Origin: Streptomyces cellostaticus
GTDB taxonomy: Bacteria; Actinomycetota; Actinomycetes; Streptomycetales; Streptomycetaceae
Assembly (NCBI RefSeq): GCF_023630175.1
Contig: NZ_JALLIN010000015.1
Span: 62,001-126,000 of the forward strand
Direction of reading: 5' to 3'
Length of the DNA stretch: 64,000 nucleotides
The translations under genes were made by a program, and so were the position numbers. A model generated the notes under the pieces. The model was not told where the DNA came from. It was given only the letters and a program-made list of their open reading frames with translations, and ran no database searches. Below are positions 43,880 to 51,597 of the stretch, in pieces (position 1 is the first letter of the stretch; each line of letters starts with the position of its first letter).

Positions 43880-43947
43880 GATCCTGATGCGGCAGCGGGT
43901 CGTGGCCCCATCCTCGGTCCGGCACGCCCCCCTGCCGTATCAGGATC
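43880..43947. repeat. 16-base inverted repeat in the leader of the radical-SAM operon
   Basis: GATCCTGATGCGGCAG (43880-43895) pairs with CTGCCGTATCAGGATC (43932-43947) at 15 of 16 positions across a GC-rich 36-base spacer. It may be the end of a decayed insertion sequence or an operator or attenuator. The rest of the leader up to 44175 has a small dyad at about 43970 (CGCCGGTAATATACGGCG) and no gene. Confidence 0.5.
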
Positions 43948-44175
43948 GCTATGCATGACCAAACCGCCGGTAATATACGGCGCTTTCGCGTCATCGGCCC
44001 CGTACGCATCTGCCTTCCCCGGCAAGCTGCATGTCCGGACAATGACGGGGTGCCGGTGAGGCCGAAGATACCCGTGAGCCGACGACGTCTGTCCGGTACT
44101 TGCTCTTATTCGCAGTCCACGGACATCGCTACGGTATGGCGCGTCTCTCACCGTCAGCCGATACCGGGGCAAGCC

Positions 44176-44520
44176 ATGGTCTTCGTCATTGCTCAACCCT
44201 GTGTGGACGTCAAGGACAAGGCGTGCCTTGACGTATGCCCCATTGACTGCATCTACGAGGGCGAACGAAGCCTCTACATCCACCCGGACGAATGCATCGA
44301 CTGCCAGGCGTGCGAGCCCGTCTGCCCGGTCGAGGCGATCTTCCCCGAGGCCGAGGTCCCCGGGGAGTGGTCCGGCTACACCCGGGCCAACGCCGAATTC
44401 TTCGAGATCTCGGGGATCGGCTCGCCGGGAAGCGCTGGTGACGTCGGCCCCGCGGCGGTCGACCACCCCCTCGTCACGGCCCTGCCGCGTCCCCTGAAGG
44501 AGGGGCATGGGAATGACTGA
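44176..44520 (+). CDS. 7Fe/8Fe-type bacterial ferredoxin
   Basis: The 114 residues carry the two cluster motifs of actinobacterial seven-iron ferredoxins: CVDVKDKACLDVCPIDCIYE for the first site and DECIDCQACEPVCPVEAI for the second. The C-terminal third lacks cysteines. It would donate electrons to the radical SAM enzymes encoded next, whose gene overlaps its end by 8 bases. ATG 44176 has GGGGCAAG upstream, a weak ribosome site, but the cysteine motif leaves no other start. Confidence 0.92.
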   Translation: MVFVIAQPCVDVKDKACLDVCPIDCIYEGERSLYIHPDECIDCQACEPVCPVEAIFPEAEVPGEWSGYTRANAEFFEISGIGSPGSAGDVGPAAVDHPLVTALPRPLKEGHGND

Positions 44521-45940
44521 CAAGACCTGGCACAACGCTCACCCGGCCAGGCTGGAGGAACAGCTCGACGACGACGTGGTGCGATGTCACCTCAGTCCAC
44601 GAAACTGTCGTATCCGGCCGGGCCAGCACGGATTCTGCATGGTGCGCGCGAATCACGACGGCCACCTCGTCAGCCTCAACTACGGCCGCTCGGTGCACGC
44701 GACCGAGGAGACCATCGAGACGGAAGCGGTCTTCCATTACGCTCCCGGCGCCCGGATCCTCTCGATGGGCAATGTCGGCTGCATGCTCAACTGCGACTAC
44801 TGCCACAACTGGAAGACCTCCCAGGCACGTTACATCGACGGCAAGGACGTTTATCACTACACACCCGAGCAGGTCGTCGACATCGCCAAGCAGCATGGCA
44901 TAAAGGTGATTTCGTGGACCTACAACGACCCGGTCGTCTGGCACGAGTTCGTGGTCGAGACCGCGCGCCTCGCCAAGCAGGCGGGAATCGTCAACCTGTA
45001 CAAGTCCGCGTTCTTCATCAGCGGTGAGGCGATCGAGGAACTGATCCCCGTCATCGACATCTTCTCGATCTCCATCAAGTCGCTGGATCCGGCCTACTAC
45101 CGGAAGATCACCAAGGGTTGGCTGGAGCCCGTGCTGGAGGGCACCGAGCAGGTCTTCCGAGCCGGCAAGCATGTCGAGGTCTCCACCTTGATGGTGACCG
45201 ACCTGAGCGACGACGAGAAGACCGCCCAGGCCATGGCCGAGTTCGTGGGCGGCCGGCTGTCTCCGCGGGTACCGACGCACTTCGTGCGCTTCCACCCCGA
45301 CTACAAGATGACCGACACGATCCGCACACCGATCGAGCGGCTGGAAGGCGCCCGCCGGATCGCCCTCGACATGGGGCTGCAACACGTGTACCTGGGCAAC
45401 GTCTACGACACCGACTCGACGACAACGACCTGCCGCGGCTGCGGCGCCGTTCAGGTGACGCGCTACGGGCTGAACGCACAGCCCGTCGGTCTCACCTCCG
45501 AGGGCCTGTGCAGCTCCTGCGGCACCGACGCGCACTTCACCCTCTTCACCGAGACCGACCGCCGAACGACCGTCGCCCAGCTCCCCGGCCCCGGATTCGA
45601 CACCGCCTCCTTCGAATGGCACGGCGACGTTCGCGCCGTCCACGTCCAGGTCCGCAACGACTCCTCCCAAGCCGAGACGGTCTACCAGCGCCGTTTCGGC
45701 GACCCGGAGATCGCCGAGTCGTGGTCCACGATCCCGCTGCGGCCGGGGGAGAGCTTCCGGTTCATCGCCGCGAAGTCCACCATCGGGGAACAGGGCGTCA
45801 CGGTTGCCGTGCCCCACGGCTGCACCTCCAGCCTGCACGAGGTGTTCGACCGCGCCCACTTCCCCACCGTCGAGGTGGGAGCCGGCAGCCGCAACGCCGA
45901 CGTCACCCCGCTCCCGGTCTTCCAACCCCGCGCGCGCTGA
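44513..45940 (+). CDS. Radical SAM enzyme related to AmrS / pyruvate-formate-lyase activase
   Basis: The 475-residue protein has an AmrS-like N-terminus (VRCHLSPRNCRIRPGQHGFC) and the radical-SAM motif CMLNCDYC followed by HNW near residue 92. The SAM-binding region runs through VISWTYNDPVVWHEF. After the TIM barrel, two CxxC pairs (CRGCGAVQVTRYG, LCSSCG) resemble a zinc or iron-sulfur rubredoxin-type site, followed by a beta-rich C-terminal domain of about 110 residues. ATG 44513 fits the ribosome site AAGGAGGGG better than ATG 44507. AmrS-type enzymes usually work with MEMO/AMMECR1 proteins; none is here. Confidence 0.82.
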   Translation: MTDKTWHNAHPARLEEQLDDDVVRCHLSPRNCRIRPGQHGFCMVRANHDGHLVSLNYGRSVHATEETIETEAVFHYAPGARILSMGNVGCMLNCDYCHNWKTSQARYIDGKDVYHYTPEQVVDIAKQHGIKVISWTYNDPVVWHEFVVETARLAKQAGIVNLYKSAFFISGEAIEELIPVIDIFSISIKSLDPAYYRKITKGWLEPVLEGTEQVFRAGKHVEVSTLMVTDLSDDEKTAQAMAEFVGGRLSPRVPTHFVRFHPDYKMTDTIRTPIERLEGARRIALDMGLQHVYLGNVYDTDSTTTTCRGCGAVQVTRYGLNAQPVGLTSEGLCSSCGTDAHFTLFTETDRRTTVAQLPGPGFDTASFEWHGDVRAVHVQVRNDSSQAETVYQRRFGDPEIAESWSTIPLRPGESFRFIAAKSTIGEQGVTVAVPHGCTSSLHEVFDRAHFPTVEVGAGSRNADVTPLPVFQPRAR

Positions 45941-46001
45941 CCCGCACGCCCAACAGGCCCAGAGCGGCCCCTCGTCGCGACCGAAGAAGGACTCACGTGC
46001 C

Positions 46002-47435
46002 ATGGCGCGCCACAAACTACTGTTCGTCGTCCCGCCCCAGCAGTACGGATACGGCTACATCAACGACTTCTTCTGGCAAGAGGGGCTGCTCTACCTGGCC
46101 TCGTTCCTCCTCAAGAGGTTCGGGGCGCAGATCGAGGTCACCATCTGCGACGGGAACCACCGCTCGATGACGGAGTGCCGTGACGTCATCGCGGCCCAGC
46201 CGTGGGACCTGGTGGGCTTCCACTGCATCGACCACACGCGCGACGCGACCTTCGAGTTGCTGGACCTCGCCGCGCAGACGGGAGCGCGGCGCATCGTCTT
46301 CGGCGGAGCCGGTGCCATCTTCGGGGCCGAGCAGTATCTGCGCCGCGGCCAGTCCCTCGGCCCGGACGTGCTCGTCGGGGCATGTACGGACGCGGGCGAG
46401 CGGACCCTGGAAGCCCTTCTCACCGACGTGCCCCTCGACGAGGTCCCCAACTTCGTCTACCTCGGCACGCAGGACGGCCGGACGCGGGTCCGCCGGACCC
46501 GCAAGGCCGCCGGCCGCCCGGGTCCGGACGAGTACCTCGACGAGTTGCCGTTCGAGGTCTACACCGAGATCTTCGACTACCTCCGGCTCCAACTCGCCCG
46601 CGCCGACTACCCCTACCAGTCCCTCACCTACAGCGGCCTGAGCCACGAAGGCTGCCCCCACCGGGTCTGGCGCGACGGCGATCTGGTCAAGAGCTGTTCC
46701 TTCTGCGCCATCCCCGCCCGCAAGCTCGCCTACCGGCCGCCGGGCGAGATGTGGGAGCGCATCAGCCGACTCGACACACTGTGCCAGGACCGCCTCGGCA
46801 CCGGCTTCCGCTCCATCAAGGACTGGGGCGACAGCCTCACTCCTCGCCTGCTGCGGGATCTCGTCGCGACTCGACCCCCGAGGTACGCCGAGATGCGCTA
46901 CTCCGGCTATCTCAGCGTCGCGGACATGACCCCGAAAATGCTGGAGGCACTCCAGGGCATGAACTGCTGGAGCGTCTACATGGGCGTGGACGGCACAAGC
47001 GACTCCGGCCTGGAGTTCCTGGAGAAGGGCTACAGCGTCCCGACGCTGTGGGACCGCCTGCGCTATCTGCGCGACCACCACGATTTCCGCATCGAGGTGG
47101 GCGTGATCCTCGGCGTGGAGGGCGAGACACGGTCGAGCCTCGAACGCAGCGTGGCCGCGGTCCAGCGGGTCGCCGACCTGTTCCAGGACCGGGTCATCGT
47201 CGTCCAGGGCAACATGCTCGTCCCCATGCCCGGCAGCCTCGTCTTCGGCAGCCTCGCGCGACGGGCCCGAAGCGACGGCCTCGCCGACCCCTTGACCCTC
47301 GACGTCCAGGGTCGCATCGGCCAGTGGCTCGATCAGTTCACCCAGGTCACGTTCCAGGATTGCGCCGAGGCCCAGGCGGCCATCGAGCGGATATCACCGC
47401 GACGCCACAGCTACTCGATGCCGCGTCCCGCCTGA
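46002..47435 (+). CDS. B12-binding-type radical SAM protein with unusual cysteine spacing
   Basis: The 477-residue protein has an N-terminal Rossmann-like domain like those that bind cobalamin (residues 1-135, DLVGFHCIDHTRDATFELL, RRIVFGGAGAIFGAEQ). There is no clear DxHxxG, so B12 binding is unproven. The middle is a radical-SAM-type barrel. Its cysteines are GCPHRVWRD and, 13 residues later, CSFC, so CX13CX2C replaces CX3CX2C. Later segments (GVILGVEGETRSSLE, GNMLVPMPGS) are typical of the group. ATG 46002 lies 60 bases after the previous gene. Confidence 0.75.
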   Translation: MARHKLLFVVPPQQYGYGYINDFFWQEGLLYLASFLLKRFGAQIEVTICDGNHRSMTECRDVIAAQPWDLVGFHCIDHTRDATFELLDLAAQTGARRIVFGGAGAIFGAEQYLRRGQSLGPDVLVGACTDAGERTLEALLTDVPLDEVPNFVYLGTQDGRTRVRRTRKAAGRPGPDEYLDELPFEVYTEIFDYLRLQLARADYPYQSLTYSGLSHEGCPHRVWRDGDLVKSCSFCAIPARKLAYRPPGEMWERISRLDTLCQDRLGTGFRSIKDWGDSLTPRLLRDLVATRPPRYAEMRYSGYLSVADMTPKMLEALQGMNCWSVYMGVDGTSDSGLEFLEKGYSVPTLWDRLRYLRDHHDFRIEVGVILGVEGETRSSLERSVAAVQRVADLFQDRVIVVQGNMLVPMPGSLVFGSLARRARSDGLADPLTLDVQGRIGQWLDQFTQVTFQDCAEAQAAIERISPRRHSYSMPRPA

Positions 47436-47467
47436 CCCCGGCCAAGCACTCGGGGAGCCAGCCCTAC

Positions 47468-48088
47468 ATGACCGACGCCCTCGTCTCGGGTCTCCTCGCC
47501 GGCTACGGCATCGCCATGCCCGTCGGCGCCATGTCCGTCCTGATCGTGACCCTTGCCTCCCGAGTCTCCTTCCGGCACGCAATGGCCGCCGCCATGGGCG
47601 TGGCCACGGCCGACGGCCTCTACGCCCTCGCCGCCGTCCTCGGCGGCGCCGGACTCGCCCGGCTGATCCAGCCCGCCTCCCGGCCGCTTCAGGTCCTGGC
47701 GGCGGGGGTGCTGGCCTGCATAGCGCTGAAGGGGCTGGTCTCCGCGGTACGGACGCACCACCGCGAAGTCACCCGCCCCAGCCTGGAGGCGACTCCCCAG
47801 TCCCTGCGGCGCACCTACTCCGGGCTGGTCGGTCTGACTCTCCTCAACCCGGTGACCATCGTCTACTTCGGTGCCCTCGTCGTCGGCCACCGGGGCGGGT
47901 CTCCCTCGCCGGCGAGCGGGCTGCTGTTCGTCGTGGCGGCGTTCGTGGCCTCAGCCAGCTGGCAGGCGATGCTCGCCACCAGCGGCGCGCTCCTGCGCCG
48001 GACCCTGACCGGCCCTCGGAGCAGGCTCGTCACAGCGCTTGCGGGAAACTCGGTCATCCTGGGTTTGGCCGCGCATCTGGTCTGGTGA
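47468..48088 (+). CDS. LysE/RhtB-family exporter
   Basis: The 206-residue membrane protein has six hydrophobic segments (at about 8-30, 40-62, 68-88, 113-134, 145-165 and 180-203) and the family's opening GYGIAMPVGAMSVLIVTLASRVSF, with later LTLLNPVTIVYFGALVVG. These transporters export amino acids and related small molecules. It lies 32 bases after the radical SAM gene, so the product of the operon may be a modified amino acid that is exported. Confidence 0.88.
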   Translation: MTDALVSGLLAGYGIAMPVGAMSVLIVTLASRVSFRHAMAAAMGVATADGLYALAAVLGGAGLARLIQPASRPLQVLAAGVLACIALKGLVSAVRTHHREVTRPSLEATPQSLRRTYSGLVGLTLLNPVTIVYFGALVVGHRGGSPSPASGLLFVVAAFVASASWQAMLATSGALLRRTLTGPRSRLVTALAGNSVILGLAAHLVW

Positions 48089-48363
48089 GCGGATTAGACG
48101 CGCGGTGCGCCGCGCCCGGGTCGGCCGGGCCCTGTACGCGCGTACGCGTCACCGGCGGCGGGCCGTTCACCGTGCGCACCTTGCCCGACGCCGCTCCCGG
48201 CTGCCATGACGGGGAGGCGTCGGCGTCGCGGATGGTGCGGGGACCGTGGCGACGACGATGGCGTCGACTCCACGGCTCGCGCCGGCTGCGCTCCGCTCCG
48301 CCGGGCGCGCTGCCGACCCCGCCCGCGCTGCGCCGCCGCGCGGCCTGCGCGTCGGGCCGGTGG

Positions 48364-48421
48364 CCGTGGGCCGACCACCGCCTGGTGCGGGCCCGTGGGC
48401 CGACCACCGCCTGGTGCGGGC
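48364..48421 (+). repeat. 29-bp tandem repeat in the intergenic gap
   Basis: The unit CCGTGGGCCGACCACCGCCT plus GGTGCGGGC occurs twice (48364-48392 and 48393-48421), with a partial third from 48422. It lies in the 445-base gap between the exporter (stop 48088) and the HNH nuclease gene (start 48534). No promoter or gene is recognised in the remaining part of the gap. Confidence 0.65.
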
Positions 48422-48533
48422 CCGTGGACCGAGCATGCCGCCGGCCTAGCCGGGGTCTGCCAGCCACGGCTCCCCGGGCTCTCCACACACGCGCGGAGTG
48501 CCGGTCGACGGGGCACGACTACGATCGCCGGGC

Positions 48534-49430
48534 ATGGACTGGCTGGAGCGCATGGCGAGACTGAGGCAGTGGACCAGAAGCGGGACGCGCGCTCCGCACA
48601 AGCCGTTGCTCCTGCTGTACGCCCTCGGCCGGTTCCAGCGGGACGCCGCCGGTGAACTGCGCTACAGCGCGGTGGAGGACGATCTGCAGCGGCTGCTGAC
48701 CGAGTACGGGCCGCCGAACAGGACGACCCCGGCCTACCCGTTCCATCACCTGGTGAGCGACGGCGTGTGGGAGGTGCGCACCGATCGCGGACCGGGCAGC
48801 CCCGGCAGCGGGGTGCGGGAGTTGCGGGCCGCGGGGGCCGCGGGGCGGCTGGCGCCGGAGCTGCGCGCGGCGCTTCGGCGTGAGCCGGAGCTGCTCGGCC
48901 GGCTGGCACGGGTCCTGCTCGACCTGCACTTCCCTCCTTCGCTCCACGGCGACCTGTGCGAATCCGTCGGCCTGGAGCTGGAGCCGGCGGAACCCGGACG
49001 GCTCTCGGCCGCCGTGCGGAGGCGGCGGGATCCGCGGATGCGGGAGCGGGTCCTGACGGCCTACGAGTACCGGTGCGCCTTCTGCGGCTACGACGGCAGG
49101 ATCGGCGCGGTGCCGGTCGGGCTGGAGGCCGCGCACGTGCGCTGGTGGGCGTTCGACGGACCGGACGACGTCGACAACGGACTGTGCCTGTGCTCGCTGC
49201 ACCACAAGCTCTTCGACAAGGGCGTCCTCGGTGTCGGCGAGGGCCACCGCGTCCTGGTCTCCCAGCGCTTCGTCGGCCACAGTCCCGCCGCCCGCGAACA
49301 CGTCGTCGCACTCGCCGGCCGCCCCCTGTTCGGACCGCAACCGGGCTCCCACCCCGTCGCCGCGATCCATCGCTCCTGGCACACCAGCCAGGTCTTCCAC
49401 GGCAGCCCACGCCCCGCCCCGGCCGCCTGA
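48534..49430 (+). CDS. HNH endonuclease with sulfur-binding-type domain (type IV restriction, ScoMcrA-like)
   Basis: The 298-residue protein starts with a domain like the sulfur-binding domain of ScoMcrA: APHKPLLLLYALGRFQ, YSAVEDDLQRLLTEYGPP, YPFHHLVSDGVWEV. The C-terminal third is an HNH nuclease: CAFCGYDGRIG, VGLEAAHVRWWAFDGPDDV, DNGLCLCSLHHKLFDKG. In Streptomyces coelicolor this type cleaves phosphorothioate-modified foreign DNA. There are no dnd genes nearby, as expected for a type IV enzyme that attacks the modification. The start is ATG 48534. Confidence 0.82.
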   Translation: MDWLERMARLRQWTRSGTRAPHKPLLLLYALGRFQRDAAGELRYSAVEDDLQRLLTEYGPPNRTTPAYPFHHLVSDGVWEVRTDRGPGSPGSGVRELRAAGAAGRLAPELRAALRREPELLGRLARVLLDLHFPPSLHGDLCESVGLELEPAEPGRLSAAVRRRRDPRMRERVLTAYEYRCAFCGYDGRIGAVPVGLEAAHVRWWAFDGPDDVDNGLCLCSLHHKLFDKGVLGVGEGHRVLVSQRFVGHSPAAREHVVALAGRPLFGPQPGSHPVAAIHRSWHTSQVFHGSPRPAPAA

Positions 49431-49635
49431 CCGCCGCGTCGTCGACCACTCCCACCCCTTCGCGAGCCGGAGGAACCCGGCGCGGCGCACACGGAGCGGC
49501 GCCGCGTGTCCGGGCGAGCCGGGCCGGAGCCGGGGGCGGGTCGAGGGGGTCGCCGCTCGGTGGCCGGTGGCCCGGGAGTGGAATGCGGGTGCGGGCAAAC
49601 GGGACCATTGGGGCGTCCGGCATAGGATTCCCCGC

Positions 49636-50688
49636 ATGAGCGATCCGATGACGGCTGCTGTGCTCACCGGCCACGGTGGCCCCGACAAGCTGGAGATCCG
49701 CCGCGACTGGCCGGTACCCGTTCCAGCGCCGCATCAGGTGCAGGTCCGGGTCACAGCCGCGGCGGTGAACAACACGGACATCTGGACGCGGGAGGGTGCC
49801 TACGGCAGCCCCGACGATCCGAACGCCGTGTCCGGGTGGCTGGGGCCGATCGACTGCCCTCGGATCCAGGGCGGCGACGTCGCGGGCGTGGTCAGCGCCC
49901 TCGGCCCGGGGGTCCCGCAGGACGTGCTGGGCCGGCGCGTCCTGGTCGATCCCGGGCTCTACCGCGACAGCAGCGCCGACAAGCCGCCGGTGGGATTCCT
50001 GGGCAGCGAGGCCGACGGCGGATTCGCCGAGTTCGTCGTCGTCGACGCTGATCATGTGCACGATATGACCGCCAGCCCCCTGACGGACGAGCAGTTGGCG
50101 TGCCTGCCCGTCGCCTACGGCACCGCCACCGGGATGCTCGACCGCGCCGGAGTGCGCTCCGGGGAGCGGCTGCTGGTCACCGGCGCCTCCGGAGGCGTGG
50201 GACTGGCCCTGGTCCAGTTGGCATCCGCACGGGGCGCCGAGGTGGTGGCCGTGACGAGCGCGGCCAACGCCGAGGCGGTGCGGGAATCCGGAGCCGCGCA
50301 CGTCCTCCTGCGGGACACGGAGGATCTGGCCGGGCAGGTCAGAGACCTCGTCCCGGACGGCCTGGACGCGGTGGCCGACGTCGTCGGCGGGCCCCTGATC
50401 GGCGCGCTGCTGCCCGAGCTACGGGACGACGGCCGCTGGGTGATCGCCGGGGCCGTGGCCGGGAGGGTCGTGGAGTTCGACCTCCGCCGGCTCTACCTGC
50501 ACAACATCACGCTCATCGGGTCCTCCATGCACACACGGGCGCACTTCGCCGCTCTGGCCGACGCGGCACGGGCAGGTGTGCTGGCACCGCGCATCGCCGC
50601 GCGCTTCCCGCTGACCCGGCTGCACGACGCACAGCGAGCGTTCGCCGAGACCCGCGGCGCCGGGAAGATCGTCATCGGCATGAACTGA
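49636..50688 (+). CDS. Zinc-independent quinone-oxidoreductase-type MDR protein
   Basis: The 350-residue protein is a medium-chain dehydrogenase/reductase: N-terminal GroES-like half (VQVRVTAAAVNNTDIWTREG), CPRIQGGDVAGVV, and a Rossmann half with TGASGGVGLALVQLASARGA (about residues 175-194). The cysteine and histidine ligands of zinc alcohol dehydrogenases are missing, so it is likely a NADPH-dependent quinone or enone reductase. It is preceded by 205 bases of GC-rich DNA and followed by a convergent minus-strand gene at 50966. Confidence 0.85.
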   Translation: MSDPMTAAVLTGHGGPDKLEIRRDWPVPVPAPHQVQVRVTAAAVNNTDIWTREGAYGSPDDPNAVSGWLGPIDCPRIQGGDVAGVVSALGPGVPQDVLGRRVLVDPGLYRDSSADKPPVGFLGSEADGGFAEFVVVDADHVHDMTASPLTDEQLACLPVAYGTATGMLDRAGVRSGERLLVTGASGGVGLALVQLASARGAEVVAVTSAANAEAVRESGAAHVLLRDTEDLAGQVRDLVPDGLDAVADVVGGPLIGALLPELRDDGRWVIAGAVAGRVVEFDLRRLYLHNITLIGSSMHTRAHFAALADAARAGVLAPRIAARFPLTRLHDAQRAFAETRGAGKIVIGMN

Positions 50689-50965
50689 CCGGGTGGCGCC
50701 ATCCGGGGAACGGGCGTGCCGACCGGGGCGCCGGCCGAAGTGAGGTCCGGCGGCTTCCCCCGGTCCGCGCGGGGCCACGGAGCCGGGGCGGCTCGGGGGC
50801 TCGCCGGGTCCGGATCGGGCCGGATGCCCCGCGGAACGCTCCCCGGGGCATCCGGCCCGGGCCATGGCGGCGGGGCCGAGGGGCACCGCCCCGCACAGCG
50901 CGGCGCGCTCGTGGTCGGCGCGCCGCGAAGGAGGCGGTGTCCCCGCGTCTCGGCGGGAGCGCGTG

Positions 50966-51265
50966 TCAGACGGTCGCGGCCAGCCAGCCGATGGTCTCCG
51001 TGGTGTGCTTGCCGTCGCTCTTGGTGGCGCCGGCGTACACCTCGTTCAGGCGGATCAGGAAGCCCGTGTTGGTGACGTCATGGACGCGGATCCCCGGTGT
51101 CTCCGGACCGTTGAAGGTCTGGGTCAGCGGGAGCACGACCACGTTGGAACCCGCCGGGAACGGGGTCGGGAACGTGACCCGCGTGAAGGTCGAGGTGTTG
51201 CCGCCGCTCGTCTCGATCGGGTTGTCGGAACTCAGGTCGATCTTCCCGGTCTGGATGAAGCTCAT
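50966..51265 (-). CDS. H-type lectin domain protein
   Basis: The 99 residues form a single beta-sandwich-like domain: QTGKIDLSS at the start, FTRVTFPTPFPAGSNVVVLP, FNGPETPGIRVHDVTNTGFL, and a terminal TETIGWLAATV. This is the H-type lectin pattern (snail agglutinin family), which binds N-acetylgalactosamine and related sugars. There is no signal peptide, so it is cytoplasmic or released by lysis. ATG 51265 has GGAAG upstream. The 332-base gap beyond (51266-51597) shows no gene. Confidence 0.75.
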   Translation of the reverse strand: MSFIQTGKIDLSSDNPIETSGGNTSTFTRVTFPTPFPAGSNVVVLPLTQTFNGPETPGIRVHDVTNTGFLIRLNEVYAGATKSDGKHTTETIGWLAATV

Positions 51266-51597
51266 GGTCGACTTCCTTCGTGTAGGGGGTGGTTCGCTCG
51301 GCTGTCTCCGGCAACCGATGGGAGACTCGTCACCGGATCGCCCCGGTATGCCGAAGTCCCGCGGACGAGTGATCATCTTTCGGACAGCGGTGTTCCCTGC
51401 GCTTCCCGCCCGGTTCCACGGGCCGGCGGCCGTTGCGGGAGCCGCTGGGCCTGTGGCCGTGCCGTCGTCATTGTCCGGATCCGTGCCGTCTGCCCTCGGC
51501 GCGTTCCCGCGGCTCGCTCCGGCCCGGACGCACGGGCTCGCGCGGCCACGCCGGAGGGACCGCGCGGGCGCCGCCGGCCCTTCCCGGGCCGGCCGTG

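Noticed and set aside
43861..45940. Minus-strand frames antisense to the ferredoxin and radical SAM genes
   Set aside because: The plus-strand genes have clear cysteine motifs; the minus frames have none.
48364..48421. Possible CRISPR array
   Set aside because: The units are directly tandem with no spacers and there are no cas genes in the window.
48094..50301. Large minus-strand frame of about 735 codons
   Set aside because: It is antisense to the HNH nuclease and MDR genes, with Arg/Pro/Ala low complexity and no domain.
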